From the NCBI GenBank assembly GCA_027310235.1, contig DAIDBF010000069.1, forward strand, positions 1-8,242: a stretch of DNA of 8,242 bases, read 5' to 3'. The notes under the pieces were generated by a model. The model did not search any database. It worked only from the letters and a program-made list of their open reading frames with translations, and was not told the DNA's origin. Positions 1 through 5,787 of this stretch are shown piece by piece. The first letter of the stretch is position 1, and every line of letters starts with the position of its first letter. The stretch comes from a bacterium. GTDB taxonomy: Bacteria; Patescibacteriota; Minisyncoccia; UBA6257; GWB1-50-10. The position numbers were made by a program, and so were the translations under genes.

Positions 1-1308
1 GCGCGAAATGAGCCAATCGCGGAGACGATACTGCGTCGTACGCTTTCCGCCGACGGACTTCGTAATTTCCCACTTCGCTTTTTCGGAATCCATTCCGTCG
101 AACTTCCCGGAGTTCACCAAAATCCCATCGCCTTCATACAATTCCGCTCCTTTGGAATTTTTGTCATTCAAATTTATTTGGGAATTGGGAATTGGGAATT
201 GGGAATTTGATGTCTCCGAGACGATCACTTCACGCACGGGCAATCTGAACTTCCTGGCAAAATCAAAATCCCTCGAATCATGGCCCGGCACGGCCATAAT
301 CGCGCCCGTACCGTATCCCGAGAGCACGTAGTCGGCGACAAAAACAGGTATCTCCTCGTTGTTCGCGTGATTGATCGCCTTAATACCTTTCAACTCAACT
401 CCGGTTTTCTCTTTATTTTCTATTCTCTCTTCTTCTGATTTCTTCTTCGCGGCCGCGACATACCTCCTCACCTCTTCATAATTCCTAATTCCTAATTCCT
501 TATTCCCGATTAACGGGTGTTCCGGCGCGAGCACCATGTACGTCGCTCCAAACAACGTATCCGGCCTCGTCGTAAAAACCTTGATTTTTACTTCGCGGCC
601 CTTGATTCTAAAATCAATCTCCGCACCCTCCGATTTTCCTATCCAGTTTCGCTGCGCGATCTTCACTTTTTCGGACCAGTCGATCGTGTCCAAGTTTTGT
701 AGCAAGCGTTCCGCATACTTCGTGATTCTAAAGAACCACTGTTCCAGTTCTTTTTTCACGACGACCGTCCCGCACCGCTCGCACTTCCCGTCAATCACCT
801 GTTCATCGGCCAAGACGGTCTTACACGAAGGACACCAGTTGACCGGCTGTTTCTTCCGATACGCCAGGCCGTGCTTCCACATCTGGACGAAAATCCACTG
901 CGTCCACTTATAGTACTCGGGATCGTACGTCTCGAGCCGTTCGTTCCATGAGAATCCATTCCCCACAATCTCGAGCTGTTTATAAAAATGCCTCTCGGAG
1001 ACCTTCGCTTGCTTCATCGGATGAGTACCGATCTTTATCGCATAGTTCTCCGAATGGATACCGAATCCGTCGAGCCCCATCGGCTCGAACACGTCGTATC
1101 CCTGCATGCGCTTGAAGCGGCCGTAAATGTCGCTTCCCGTAAAGGCGTACATATTCCCCACGTGGAGTCCCTCCGCCGAGGGGTACGGGAACATCATGAG
1201 GTTGTAGAAAGGTTTTTTCGCCGAGGAGAGATCGGGCTCGTACACCTTCTTTACTTTCCAGGTTTTATTCCACCTCTTCTCTATGGAGGAAAAATTGTAT
1301 CGCTTCAT
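1..1308 (-). CDS. leuS: Leucyl-tRNA synthetase, N-terminal 436 residues (3' part outside window)
   Basis: Class I aminoacyl-tRNA synthetase that charges tRNA-Leu in the cytoplasm. Seen in order: the signature PYPSAEGLHVGN at about residues 41-52 (HVGN replaces HIGH); the block MGLDGFGIHSENYAIK (77-92); a four-cysteine zinc knuckle, CPSC (159-162) and CERC (176-179); then the CP1 editing domain with TTRPDTLFGATY (246-257), GYGTGAIMAVPGHDSRD (331-347, holding the editing aspartate) and the return to the catalytic core at YRLRDWLISR (427-436), where the window ends. The KMSKS and anticodon-binding parts lie outside. The ATG at 1308 is chosen because MKRYNFSSIEKRWN matches the family start. There is no Shine-Dalgarno, and a promoter sits directly upstream, so the mRNA may be leaderless. 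Two heptad-repeat tracts are translated in frame inside CP1 (about 267-276 and 367-386). tatD lies 48 bases upstream on the same strand. Identification is secure. Confidence 0.97.
   Translation of the reverse strand, partial: MKRYNFSSIEKRWNKTWKVKKVYEPDLSSAKKPFYNLMMFPYPSAEGLHVGNMYAFTGSDIYGRFKRMQGYDVFEPMGLDGFGIHSENYAIKIGTHPMKQAKVSERHFYKQLEIVGNGFSWNERLETYDPEYYKWTQWIFVQMWKHGLAYRKKQPVNWCPSCKTVLADEQVIDGKCERCGTVVVKKELEQWFFRITKYAERLLQNLDTIDWSEKVKIAQRNWIGKSEGAEIDFRIKGREVKIKVFTTRPDTLFGATYMVLAPEHPLIGNKELGIRNYEEVRRYVAAAKKKSEEERIENKEKTGVELKGIKAINHANNEEIPVFVADYVLSGYGTGAIMAVPGHDSRDFDFARKFRLPVREVIVSETSNSQFPIPNSQINLNDKNSKGAELYEGDGILVNSGKFDGMDSEKAKWEITKSVGGKRTTQYRLRDWLISR
151..210. repeat. GGGAATT heptad tract plus AT-rich flank inside leuS
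   Basis: Four perfect tandem copies of GGGAATT at 180-207, preceded by an AT-rich flank (151-179) that includes TTTGGAATTTTTGTCATTC. Read on the minus strand it gives leuS residues about 367-386, SNSQFPIPNSQINLNDKNSK, lying between the strand ending REVIV and the conserved AELYEGDGILVNSG. That is a variable CP1 loop, so the tract looks like an in-frame insertion that the fold tolerates. The composition is much more AT-rich than the gene around it. From memory, similar heptad minisatellites are common between genes in candidate-phylum genomes; this was not checked. Confidence 0.8.
480..507. repeat. AATTCCT heptad tract inside leuS
   Basis: Three perfect copies of AATTCCT (480-500) followed by a divergent fourth, TATTCCC (501-507), making 28 bp. 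On the minus strand this encodes IGNKELGIRN (residues 267-276), directly after the editing-domain block APEHPL. It aligns unit for unit and in the same reading frame with the decayed tract in tatD at 1809-1836. Confidence 0.8.
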
Positions 1309-1316
1309 ACCGATTT

Positions 1317-1345
1317 ATAGTAATTCAAAACAAGGATTAGCTCAA
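1317..1345 (-). promoter_or_regulatory. Likely promoter of leuS, near-leaderless
   Basis: On the minus strand, TTGAGC (1345-1340) and TACTAT (1322-1317) are separated by exactly 17 bases, a sigma-70-like arrangement. Only eight bases separate the -10 box from the ATG at 1308, so the transcript would begin at or within a few bases of the start codon. This fits the lack of a Shine-Dalgarno. It is inferred from motif matches only; transcription from tatD upstream is also possible. Confidence 0.4.
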
Positions 1346-1356
1346 TAAAACGGGGG

Positions 1357-2205
1357 TTATATTTTGAAAACTCTTCGCACATTCTCCACGGTGATTCTTC
1401 TCATTTCTTCTTCGGAAACCCCTTTGATCTCCGCGAGCTTTTTTATCACTTCCTGTACATAGAGCGGCTCGTTCCGTTTTCCGCGATACGGAACTGGTGC
1501 GACATACGGTGCATCGGTTTCGCTCATAATTCTCTCCATAGGGATCATCCGTATCACCTCGTCGTAACTACGAACAAAGGTTACGACGCCACCGAAGGTG
1601 AACGAAAATCCGAGTTCAAGAAGCCGTTCCGCGTTTTCTTTCGTGCCAGCGAAGAAGTGGGCGACACCGGGATTCCCCGGGATCAGGAAATCGGGGTTAG
1701 AAATTAGGATAGTAATAAGATCATCGAAGGCGTCTCTACAGTGGATCATAAGCGGTTTTTTCACCTCAAAGGAGAGTTTCATTTGTTCCAAAAATGCGGT
1801 GCGCTGCCGTTCCCTAATTTCTGATTCATTATTCCCTATTCGATAATAATCGAGACCACATTCACCTATTCCCACCACCTTCGGATCAAGCGCCAGCTTT
1901 TTATAGTACCCGGAGTCGAAAATTTCTCCTCGACTCGTGAATGCCCGCGCGGCTTCGCCTCCCCCGAGCTCTTCCTCATCGTGAAACGAGGCGCTTGTGT
2001 GTACCGGATGGAGTCCGATAGTCGCGTACACTCCTTCCGGGAACTCACGTGCGATTTCCACCGCGCGACGCGAAGTATCCCTCTGTGTACCTACATTAAT
2101 AAGCCCCCCGCCGGCATCGAGCACTTTTTGTACCACCTCTCGGTAATCCTCTCTGAAGGCGGCGAGATTCGCGTGGGTGTGTGCATCAAAAAATTCGTAG
2201 TTCAT
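1357..2205 (-). CDS. tatD: TatD family metal-dependent DNase/hydrolase
   Basis: TIM-barrel amidohydrolase-like nuclease of the TatD family (3'-5' exonuclease or DNA repair role in characterised members). Every metal ligand can be placed: HTH at residues 9-11, the glutamate of GIGECGLDYYR (E115), H155 in IHCRDAF, H183 in VAHFFAG and D231 in SETDAPYVAP. Total length is 282 residues, slightly over the usual ~255-265. The excess includes two loops coded by heptad-like DNA (123-130 after GLDYYR; about 169-179 before the H183 strand). An in-frame ATG at 2235 would add MSTNRVSTTG, but those residues are coded by the 20-bp repeat at 2206-2225 and overlap the end of the GIY-YIG remnant. The ATG at 2205, placing DAHTH at residue 7, is therefore preferred although it lacks a Shine-Dalgarno. 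It precedes leuS on the same strand. Confidence 0.93.
   Translation of the reverse strand: MNYEFFDAHTHANLAAFREDYREVVQKVLDAGGGLINVGTQRDTSRRAVEIAREFPEGVYATIGLHPVHTSASFHDEEELGGGEAARAFTSRGEIFDSGYYKKLALDPKVVGIGECGLDYYRIGNNESEIRERQRTAFLEQMKLSFEVKKPLMIHCRDAFDDLITILISNPDFLIPGNPGVAHFFAGTKENAERLLELGFSFTFGGVVTFVRSYDEVIRMIPMERIMSETDAPYVAPVPYRGKRNEPLYVQEVIKKLAEIKGVSEEEMRRITVENVRRVFKI
1681..1708. repeat. Degenerate heptad tract inside tatD (second)
   Basis: Seven-base periodicity can be read as GATCAGG, AAATCGG, GGTTAGA, AATTAGG. On the minus strand it codes the core of LISNPDFLIPGNP (about residues 168-179), a loop between ILI and VAHFFAG. The residues resemble the SNSQFPIPNSQ coded by the intact tract in leuS. 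The repeat is too decayed to be certain. Confidence 0.4.
1809..1836. repeat. Degenerate heptad tract inside tatD (first)
   Basis: On the minus strand the heptads are GGGAATA, ATGAATC, AGAAATT, AGGGAAC, coding IGNNESEIR (residues 123-131) just after the catalytic block GLDYYR. The leuS tract at 480-507 reads GGGAATA then three AGGAATT and codes IGNKELGIR. The same first unit, length, strand and frame in two unrelated genes point to a shared repeat family. Confidence 0.6.
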
Positions 2206-2224
2206 CCCAGTAGTAGAAACTCGA

Positions 2225-2400
2225 TTAGTGCTCATAAAAGTGTTCTCTTAATCTCCTTTTCATGAATCTCCTTCCCTGAGTAGTTTTGAGATAATGCTCT
2301 CTCCTTTTTGCATCCTTTTCATTAATACATGCTTCATAATATATCAATTTCCAAGGCATGTATCTCTTCGTCGAGAAAGTAGTACCGCGATTATGTTCTT
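2225..2400 (-). pseudogene. C-terminal half of a small GIY-YIG endonuclease (5' half displaced)
   Basis: The minus strand reads EHNRGTTFSTKRYMPWKLIY, then YEACINEKDAKRREHYLK, then TTQGRRFMKRRLREHFYEH and a TAA at 2227-2225. This is the canonical second half of the short GIY-YIG family abundant in candidate-phylum genomes (pattern STK..P..L.YYEA, A..RE..LK, G...K..L). Going upstream the frame meets a TAA and has no start codon, because the first half now points the other way on the plus strand (2393-2488). The stop codon lies at the edge of the 20-bp repeat preceding tatD. Confidence 0.85.
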
Positions 2401-2489
2401 CGTATACTTATTGCAAAGCGAGAAAAATGGGGAGCGGTATATCGGCTTCACCCATGATTTGAAGAAAAGAATCCAAGAACATAATCGCG
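2386..2489. repeat. 15-bp perfect inverted repeat flanking a 74-bp invertible segment
   Basis: The left arm CGCGATTATGTTCTT (2386-2400) and right arm AAGAACATAATCGCG (2475-2489) are exact reverse complements. The left arm carries the GIY-YIG start codon, and the right arm carries the codons for E-H-N-R at the middle of the domain. The arms coincide exactly with the two breakpoints in the gene. Either the segment inverts by recombination at the arms or it was inverted once. No recombinase gene is visible in the window. Confidence 0.8.
2393..2488 (+). pseudogene. N-terminal half of the same GIY-YIG endonuclease, in inverted orientation
   Basis: The plus strand reads MFFVYLLQSEKNGERYIGFT, then HDLKKRIQEHNR, the canonical first half of the fold: the VYLL strand, the YIG motif and the catalytic arginine in KKRIQEHN. 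After EHNR the frame runs into the 20-bp repeat and codes junk (FSLPGFPVVETR), so no functional domain is made in this orientation. Both ends lie in the 15-bp inverted repeat (2386-2400 and 2475-2489). Inverting that segment on paper joins EHNR to GTTFSTK in frame and gives one 85-residue protein ending at the TAA at 2227-2225. Confidence 0.85.
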
Positions 2490-2561
2490 CAATCGAGTTT
2501 TCACTACCGGGTTTCCCAGTAGTAGAAACTCGATGCCTTTCGGCGCGCGGTGTATCGAGTT

Positions 2562-2590
2562 TTCACTACTGGGTTCAGCCCTTGTATTAT
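2562..2590 (+). promoter_or_regulatory. Possible promoter of the HAD gene, -35 box inside the 20-bp repeat
   Basis: TTCACT (2562-2567) and TATTAT (2585-2590) are spaced by 17 bases; the -10 is one mismatch from consensus. The -35 box lies within the outermost 20-bp repeat copy, so the element may supply part of the promoter of the downstream gene. The predicted leader is about 45 bases and includes a 13-codon ORF at 2609-2650 (MKLFFNNFRGNVW) overlapping the HAD start; its translation is unsupported. Confidence 0.35.
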
Positions 2591-2643
2591 AAACGAAAAT
2601 TTTTTAGTATGAAGCTGTTTTTTAACAATTTCAGAGGTAACGT

Positions 2644-3291
2644 ATGGTAGCAGCGGGTCTGAAAATGCTTCTTCTCGACTGGGACGGTGTTATGATTGAG
2701 AGCCATTGTTTTTATTATAGACAAATAAAAACGGTGTTCCAAAGATACTCCGTGCGATGTCCTTCTCTCAGAACCTTCAAAAAATGGGTGAGTGTTTTGG
2801 GAGTCGAGGGCTTCTATAGGAAATATGGGATCAAGGCTTCTTTCCCCGAGATAAAGGAGATAGAAGAGGAATATAGAGATAATCATCTCCTGGAAGAAAT
2901 AACTATCCCCTACGACGCCCACGTACTCATCGCGGTCTGCAAGACGAGAGGGGTAAAAACCGTCATCCTCAGCAATAACTTCAAGGGGGTAATAAACAAG
3001 ATCTTGAAAAGAGATTTACTCTTTGTGGACGAAGTATGTTCGTCAAAAGACAAGGCGAAGAGCATAGAGGAGTTTATCGAGAAGTACGGCGTTGAGCGCG
3101 AACGGATTATCTTCGTGGGAGATACCGTGCAGGATATTCTCGCCGGGAAAAGGGCTGGCGTGAAAACAGTAGGATACTCCGGAGGATATCACACTCACGC
3201 CCAAATCAAGGAGGCCGATCCCGACTACGGAGGAGAGAGGAAAATATGCTCACTCCAGGAAATTACGAAAATTGTATTCCAGCTTACTTGA
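2644..3291 (+). CDS. HAD superfamily hydrolase (phosphoglycolate phosphatase-like)
   Basis: Cytoplasmic phosphatase-type HAD protein of 215 residues. All four HAD motifs can be seen: motif I DWDGV with nucleophile D12 and acid/base D14; motif II S110 in VILSNN; motif III lysine in SSKDKAKS (about 135-137); motif IV VGDTVQD (D160, D164), followed by the usual AGKRAGVKTVGYSGG. Residues ~17-90 form a helical cap of the small C1 type. The sequence does not fix the substrate; phosphoglycolate or another small phosphomonoester is typical. ATG 2644 has a Shine-Dalgarno-like AGAGGT (2633-2638), better than the internal Met8. It is the only clearly intact plus-strand gene here, lying between the GIY-YIG element and convergent metG. 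Confidence 0.88.
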   Translation: MVAAGLKMLLLDWDGVMIESHCFYYRQIKTVFQRYSVRCPSLRTFKKWVSVLGVEGFYRKYGIKASFPEIKEIEEEYRDNHLLEEITIPYDAHVLIAVCKTRGVKTVILSNNFKGVINKILKRDLLFVDEVCSSKDKAKSIEEFIEKYGVERERIIFVGDTVQDILAGKRAGVKTVGYSGGYHTHAQIKEADPDYGGERKICSLQEITKIVFQLT

Positions 3292-3294
3292 AAC

Positions 3295-3323
3295 GAAGGC
3301 GGAGATGACTACATCCCGCCTTC
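3295..3323. terminator. Shared hairpin between convergent HAD and metG genes
   Basis: An 8-bp stem, GAAGGCGG (3295-3302) with CCGCCTTC (3316-3323), is extended by GATG/CATC (3304-3307, 3312-3315) around a 4-base loop and one bulged base. It fills the short gap between the HAD stop (3291) and the metG stop (3326). On the plus strand TTCTATTTTCC follows, a weak U-rich tail, so it best serves the HAD gene; the minus-strand tail is poor in U. Bidirectional use is inferred. Confidence 0.6.
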
Positions 3324-3325
3324 TT

Positions 3326-4771
3326 CTATTTTCCAATCCTCGGGAAGAGCGGCTGAACTGATTCGGGATGTTGTAACGCTCCCGTAATCTTCTCGCTTGT
3401 TTCGGGGAGAAGAGGTTTCAGCATGAACGCAATTTTGTCCACTTCTGCCAGAAGTTCTTCCAGGATTTTCTTCGCCCCTTCCGGATTTTCTTTTACAAGC
3501 TTGAATGGTTTCGTTTCATCTATTTTTTTATCCGCATCCGCAATGCGCTGCCAGACATAATCGGCGGCTTTTTTAATTTCAAACGCGTCAAGACACTTCC
3601 AAAACGGCACAAGCGCGGGGTCGTTCTCGAGACCGCCGCTTCCCGGCGTCTTAACACCGTTGGTGGATGCCATTGTTATCACTCTGCTCACCAAATTCCC
3701 AAGACCATTCGCAAGATTAGCGTTATACGATTCCTTAAACCGATCGAGCGTAAAGTCACCATCTTCAAAAGTCGGTGCCTCACGGAGAAGCCAGTAGCGG
3801 AGCGCGTCCGTGCCATATTTTTCAACGATTTCAAACGGATCAATGACATTTCCCACACTCTTCGACATCTTCTGCCCTCCGCTTATGATGTGTCCATGAT
3901 AGACGACCGTGTCGGTCGTTTTCACGCCGGCGGACATGAGCATTGCCTGCCACATAATGGACTGAAATCGTATCTGATCTTTCCCGGCTGTCTGGACAAC
4001 CACGCCATTCTCCCAGAATTTCTTATACGAACCCTCCGCGTCCTCCGGCCAGCCGAGCGTCGAGATGTAATTCGTGAGCGCATCAAACCACACGTACATC
4101 ACCTGCGTCTCATCTCCCGGGACCGGGACGCCCCACGACAACCTCTGCTTTTCGCGCGAAACACTGAAATCATCAAGTCCGTTTTCCACAAATTGAATTG
4201 CTTCACGCCGACGTCGTTCGGGAATGATCGTCTCGTTTTTTGAAAGATGCTCAAGAAGCTTTTCTCGGTATGCGCTCAATTTGAAAAAATAGTTCTCCTC
4301 CTCCACTTCGATCGGGTCCATCGTCGGATGATTCGGACATTTTCCCTCCACAAGATCGGAGTCCTTAAGAAACATCTCATCACCGACACAATAGAGCCCC
4401 CGGTAACTCTTTTTATAAATATCACCCCGCGTCGCACATCGTTTCCACAACTCCTGCGCCGCATGCACATGATGCCGGTCTGTAGTTCTGACAAAATGCG
4501 TGTACGAAAGATTCAACGCAGACTTCAACTTGTCGAACTTCGGGGCATATTCATCCGTGTATGCCTGCGGATTTTTGCCTTCTTCAAGCGCTTTCCTGTA
4601 AATTTTCAACCCATGCTCGTCCGTTCCCGTATTGAAAAATACTTCTTCTCCGAGAAGTTCCTTATGATAGCGCGCAAGTGCATCCGCCTGCACGATCTCG
4701 AGCGCGAACCCTATATGCGGGGCGGCGTTCACATACGGCAGCGTGGTAGTGATATAGAAGTTCTTTTTCAT
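3326..4771 (-). CDS. metG: Methionyl-tRNA synthetase
   Basis: Class I synthetase charging tRNA-Met, 481 residues. Seen: YITTTLPYVNAAPHIGF (residues 6-22; the HIGH motif reads HIGF), FFNTGTDEHGLKIYRKA (45-61), MYVWFDALTNYIS (225-237), AGKDQIRF (262-269), KMSKS at 301-305 within SGGQKMSKSVGN, and a helical anticodon domain to the end. The zinc region keeps C128 and C145 (GLYCVGDEMF, GKCPNHP) but lacks the other cysteines of the usual knuckles, so metal binding is doubtful. No C-terminal EMAP-like tRNA-binding domain is present. The ATG at 4771 overlaps the TGA of the AI-2E gene (TGATG), implying translational coupling as the last gene of the operon. A TTG at 4774 is in frame but less likely. 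Confidence 0.97.
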   Translation of the reverse strand: MKKNFYITTTLPYVNAAPHIGFALEIVQADALARYHKELLGEEVFFNTGTDEHGLKIYRKALEEGKNPQAYTDEYAPKFDKLKSALNLSYTHFVRTTDRHHVHAAQELWKRCATRGDIYKKSYRGLYCVGDEMFLKDSDLVEGKCPNHPTMDPIEVEEENYFFKLSAYREKLLEHLSKNETIIPERRRREAIQFVENGLDDFSVSREKQRLSWGVPVPGDETQVMYVWFDALTNYISTLGWPEDAEGSYKKFWENGVVVQTAGKDQIRFQSIMWQAMLMSAGVKTTDTVVYHGHIISGGQKMSKSVGNVIDPFEIVEKYGTDALRYWLLREAPTFEDGDFTLDRFKESYNANLANGLGNLVSRVITMASTNGVKTPGSGGLENDPALVPFWKCLDAFEIKKAADYVWQRIADADKKIDETKPFKLVKENPEGAKKILEELLAEVDKIAFMLKPLLPETSEKITGALQHPESVQPLFPRIGK

Positions 4772-5280
4772 CAAGAAACGGGATGTTGCTCTTTATGCGC
4801 CGCAACATGATCAAATATCTCTTGTACCAAAACCGCAATAGGAACGGAAAGAAGAATTCCAATAAAACCCCCGATCTCCCCTCCCACAAGGAGGGATACA
4901 ACAACCACAACAGGATGAACCTTCATGCCTCTTCCCATCACGAGGGGCACCAGAACATGATTTTCAAACTGCTGGAGTACGAAGAAAAAGAGTATTACGT
5001 AGAATCCAAGGCCGAGCGAATCCGTTGAAGCGATGAAAAAAGCGGCGGCACCGGCAACGATCGGCCCTATGATAGGAACAACTTCCAGTATCGCCGCAAC
5101 GAGCCCGAGTACGAGCGGGTAGCGCACGCCGATAATCCACATCCCGAGCCAGACCGAGAGACCGATAAAAACGCTTAACACCACCTGGGTGCCGAGCCAT
5201 CGGCGCATTTTTCTTTTAAACCCTTCAAATATCGCGATTGTCGGGCGCTCATATGCGGCGGGGAGCACGACTCTTAGCAT
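4771..5280 (-). CDS. AI-2E family transporter, C-terminal half (after in-frame TAG)
   Basis: Membrane protein half of 169 residues beginning MLRVVLPAAYERPTIAIFE, which matches the middle of AI-2E (PF01594-type) proteins, where a soluble linker leads into the second group of helices. Hydrophobic segments lie near residues 30-50, 53-85, 91-107 and 125-155. The family signature PLVLGLVAAILEVVPIIGPI and the closing GGFIGILLSVPIAVLVQEIF are both present. The ATG at 5280 immediately follows the TAG (5283-5281) that ends the N-terminal half, in the same frame. It could therefore be reached by reinitiation or, if the TAG is suppressed or an error, by readthrough. Members export small molecules or exchange ions; the substrate cannot be told. 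Confidence 0.75.
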   Translation of the reverse strand: MLRVVLPAAYERPTIAIFEGFKRKMRRWLGTQVVLSVFIGLSVWLGMWIIGVRYPLVLGLVAAILEVVPIIGPIVAGAAAFFIASTDSLGLGFYVILFFFVLQQFENHVLVPLVMGRGMKVHPVVVVVSLLVGGEIGGFIGILLSVPIAVLVQEIFDHVAAHKEQHPVS

Positions 5281-5787
5281 CTACTCCGTGCCTTCTTTCT
5301 GGATCGAGAGATAGAGCGTAATGACGATCGTCCCGAAAAGCAGCGCAAGCGCTTTGAACACTCCTGAGATGATCGCCGAGATCGGTTCCCCATTTCCCAC
5401 AAGATTCAAAATTCCATTGAGCCCCAAACTTTGAATATCCACATTCGGGAGCGTGATTCCGGGAATGGATGATATTGCCTGAGTGAAATGCACAACGAAT
5501 CCCCCGATTTCGTGAAGCACTACGGGGACAACGAGGTAGAGTGAGATCACAAGAACCGACAACACGAAGGCGAGTACCGCAAGCACCCCCAATGTTCTTC
5601 CGATCTTCAGCTTCTCGCCCAGAAACTCTACCACTGGTTCGATGCCGAGCGAGATTACGATACCCAAAACGAGTACGGCAAATGCCGAGCGCGCGAAATA
5701 GAGGAGCGCGACGAACGCGATAAAAATGAAGACGCGCCACAGGGTAGCCCAATGTATTTCGACGTGCCGGATCGGCGGATTGGTCAT
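5281..5787 (-). CDS. AI-2E family transporter, N-terminal half
   Basis: 168 residues starting MTNPPIRHVEIHWATLW. Hydrophobic segments at about 17-50 and 66-92 are followed by a linker (~95-140) and a helix at 143-163 ending LYLSIQKEGTE, then TAG. Whole AI-2E proteins are about 330-380 residues, and this half plus the next (169) gives 338 with the TAG codon counted, so the pair is one gene broken by a single codon. The start ATG (5787) overlaps the M16 peptidase stop by four bases (ATGA), so it is coupled to that gene. Recoding of TAG is not established for Patescibacteria, to my knowledge; UGA recoding is known in some lineages. Nonsense mutation, sequencing error and genuine split subunits all remain open. 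Confidence 0.8.
   Translation of the reverse strand: MTNPPIRHVEIHWATLWRVFIFIAFVALLYFARSAFAVLVLGIVISLGIEPVVEFLGEKLKIGRTLGVLAVLAFVLSVLVISLYLVVPVVLHEIGGFVVHFTQAISSIPGITLPNVDIQSLGLNGILNLVGNGEPISAIISGVFKALALLFGTIVITLYLSIQKEGTE

Larger units (their letters stand above)
2206..2573. mobile_element. GIY-YIG unit bracketed by inverted 20-bp repeats, with an adjacent empty unit
   Basis: Four copies of one 20-bp motif are present. CCCAGTAGTAGAAACTCGAT occurs at 2206-2225 and, identical, at 2515-2534. The inverted form ATCGAGTTTTCACTACYGGG occurs at 2492-2511 (Y=C) and 2554-2573 (Y=T). The first and second copies face each other around the scrambled GIY-YIG gene, touching its stop codon (2225-2227) on one side and the start-proximal flank on the other. 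The third and fourth face each other around only 19 bases. Copies two and three also form a near-perfect hairpin with a 3-base loop (2492-2534). The layout resembles a terminal-inverted-repeat element beside a nuclease-free (MITE- or REP-like) copy. Mobility is inferred; no target-site duplication was identified. Confidence 0.55.

Noticed and set aside
2206..2235. Extended TatD start at 2235 (MSTNRVSTTG)
   Set aside because: These residues are coded by the 20-bp repeat and overlap the end of the GIY-YIG C-half in another frame; the family start matches ATG 2205.
2294..2650. Single 118-codon plus-strand ORF
   Set aside because: Only the GIY-YIG N-half (2393-2488) resembles protein; the rest is antisense to the C-half, the repeat copies, and the HAD leader.
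4783..5028. Plus-strand ORFs opposite the M16/AI-2E/metG operon and leuS
   Set aside because: They are antisense to well-supported genes and their translations resemble no protein family.
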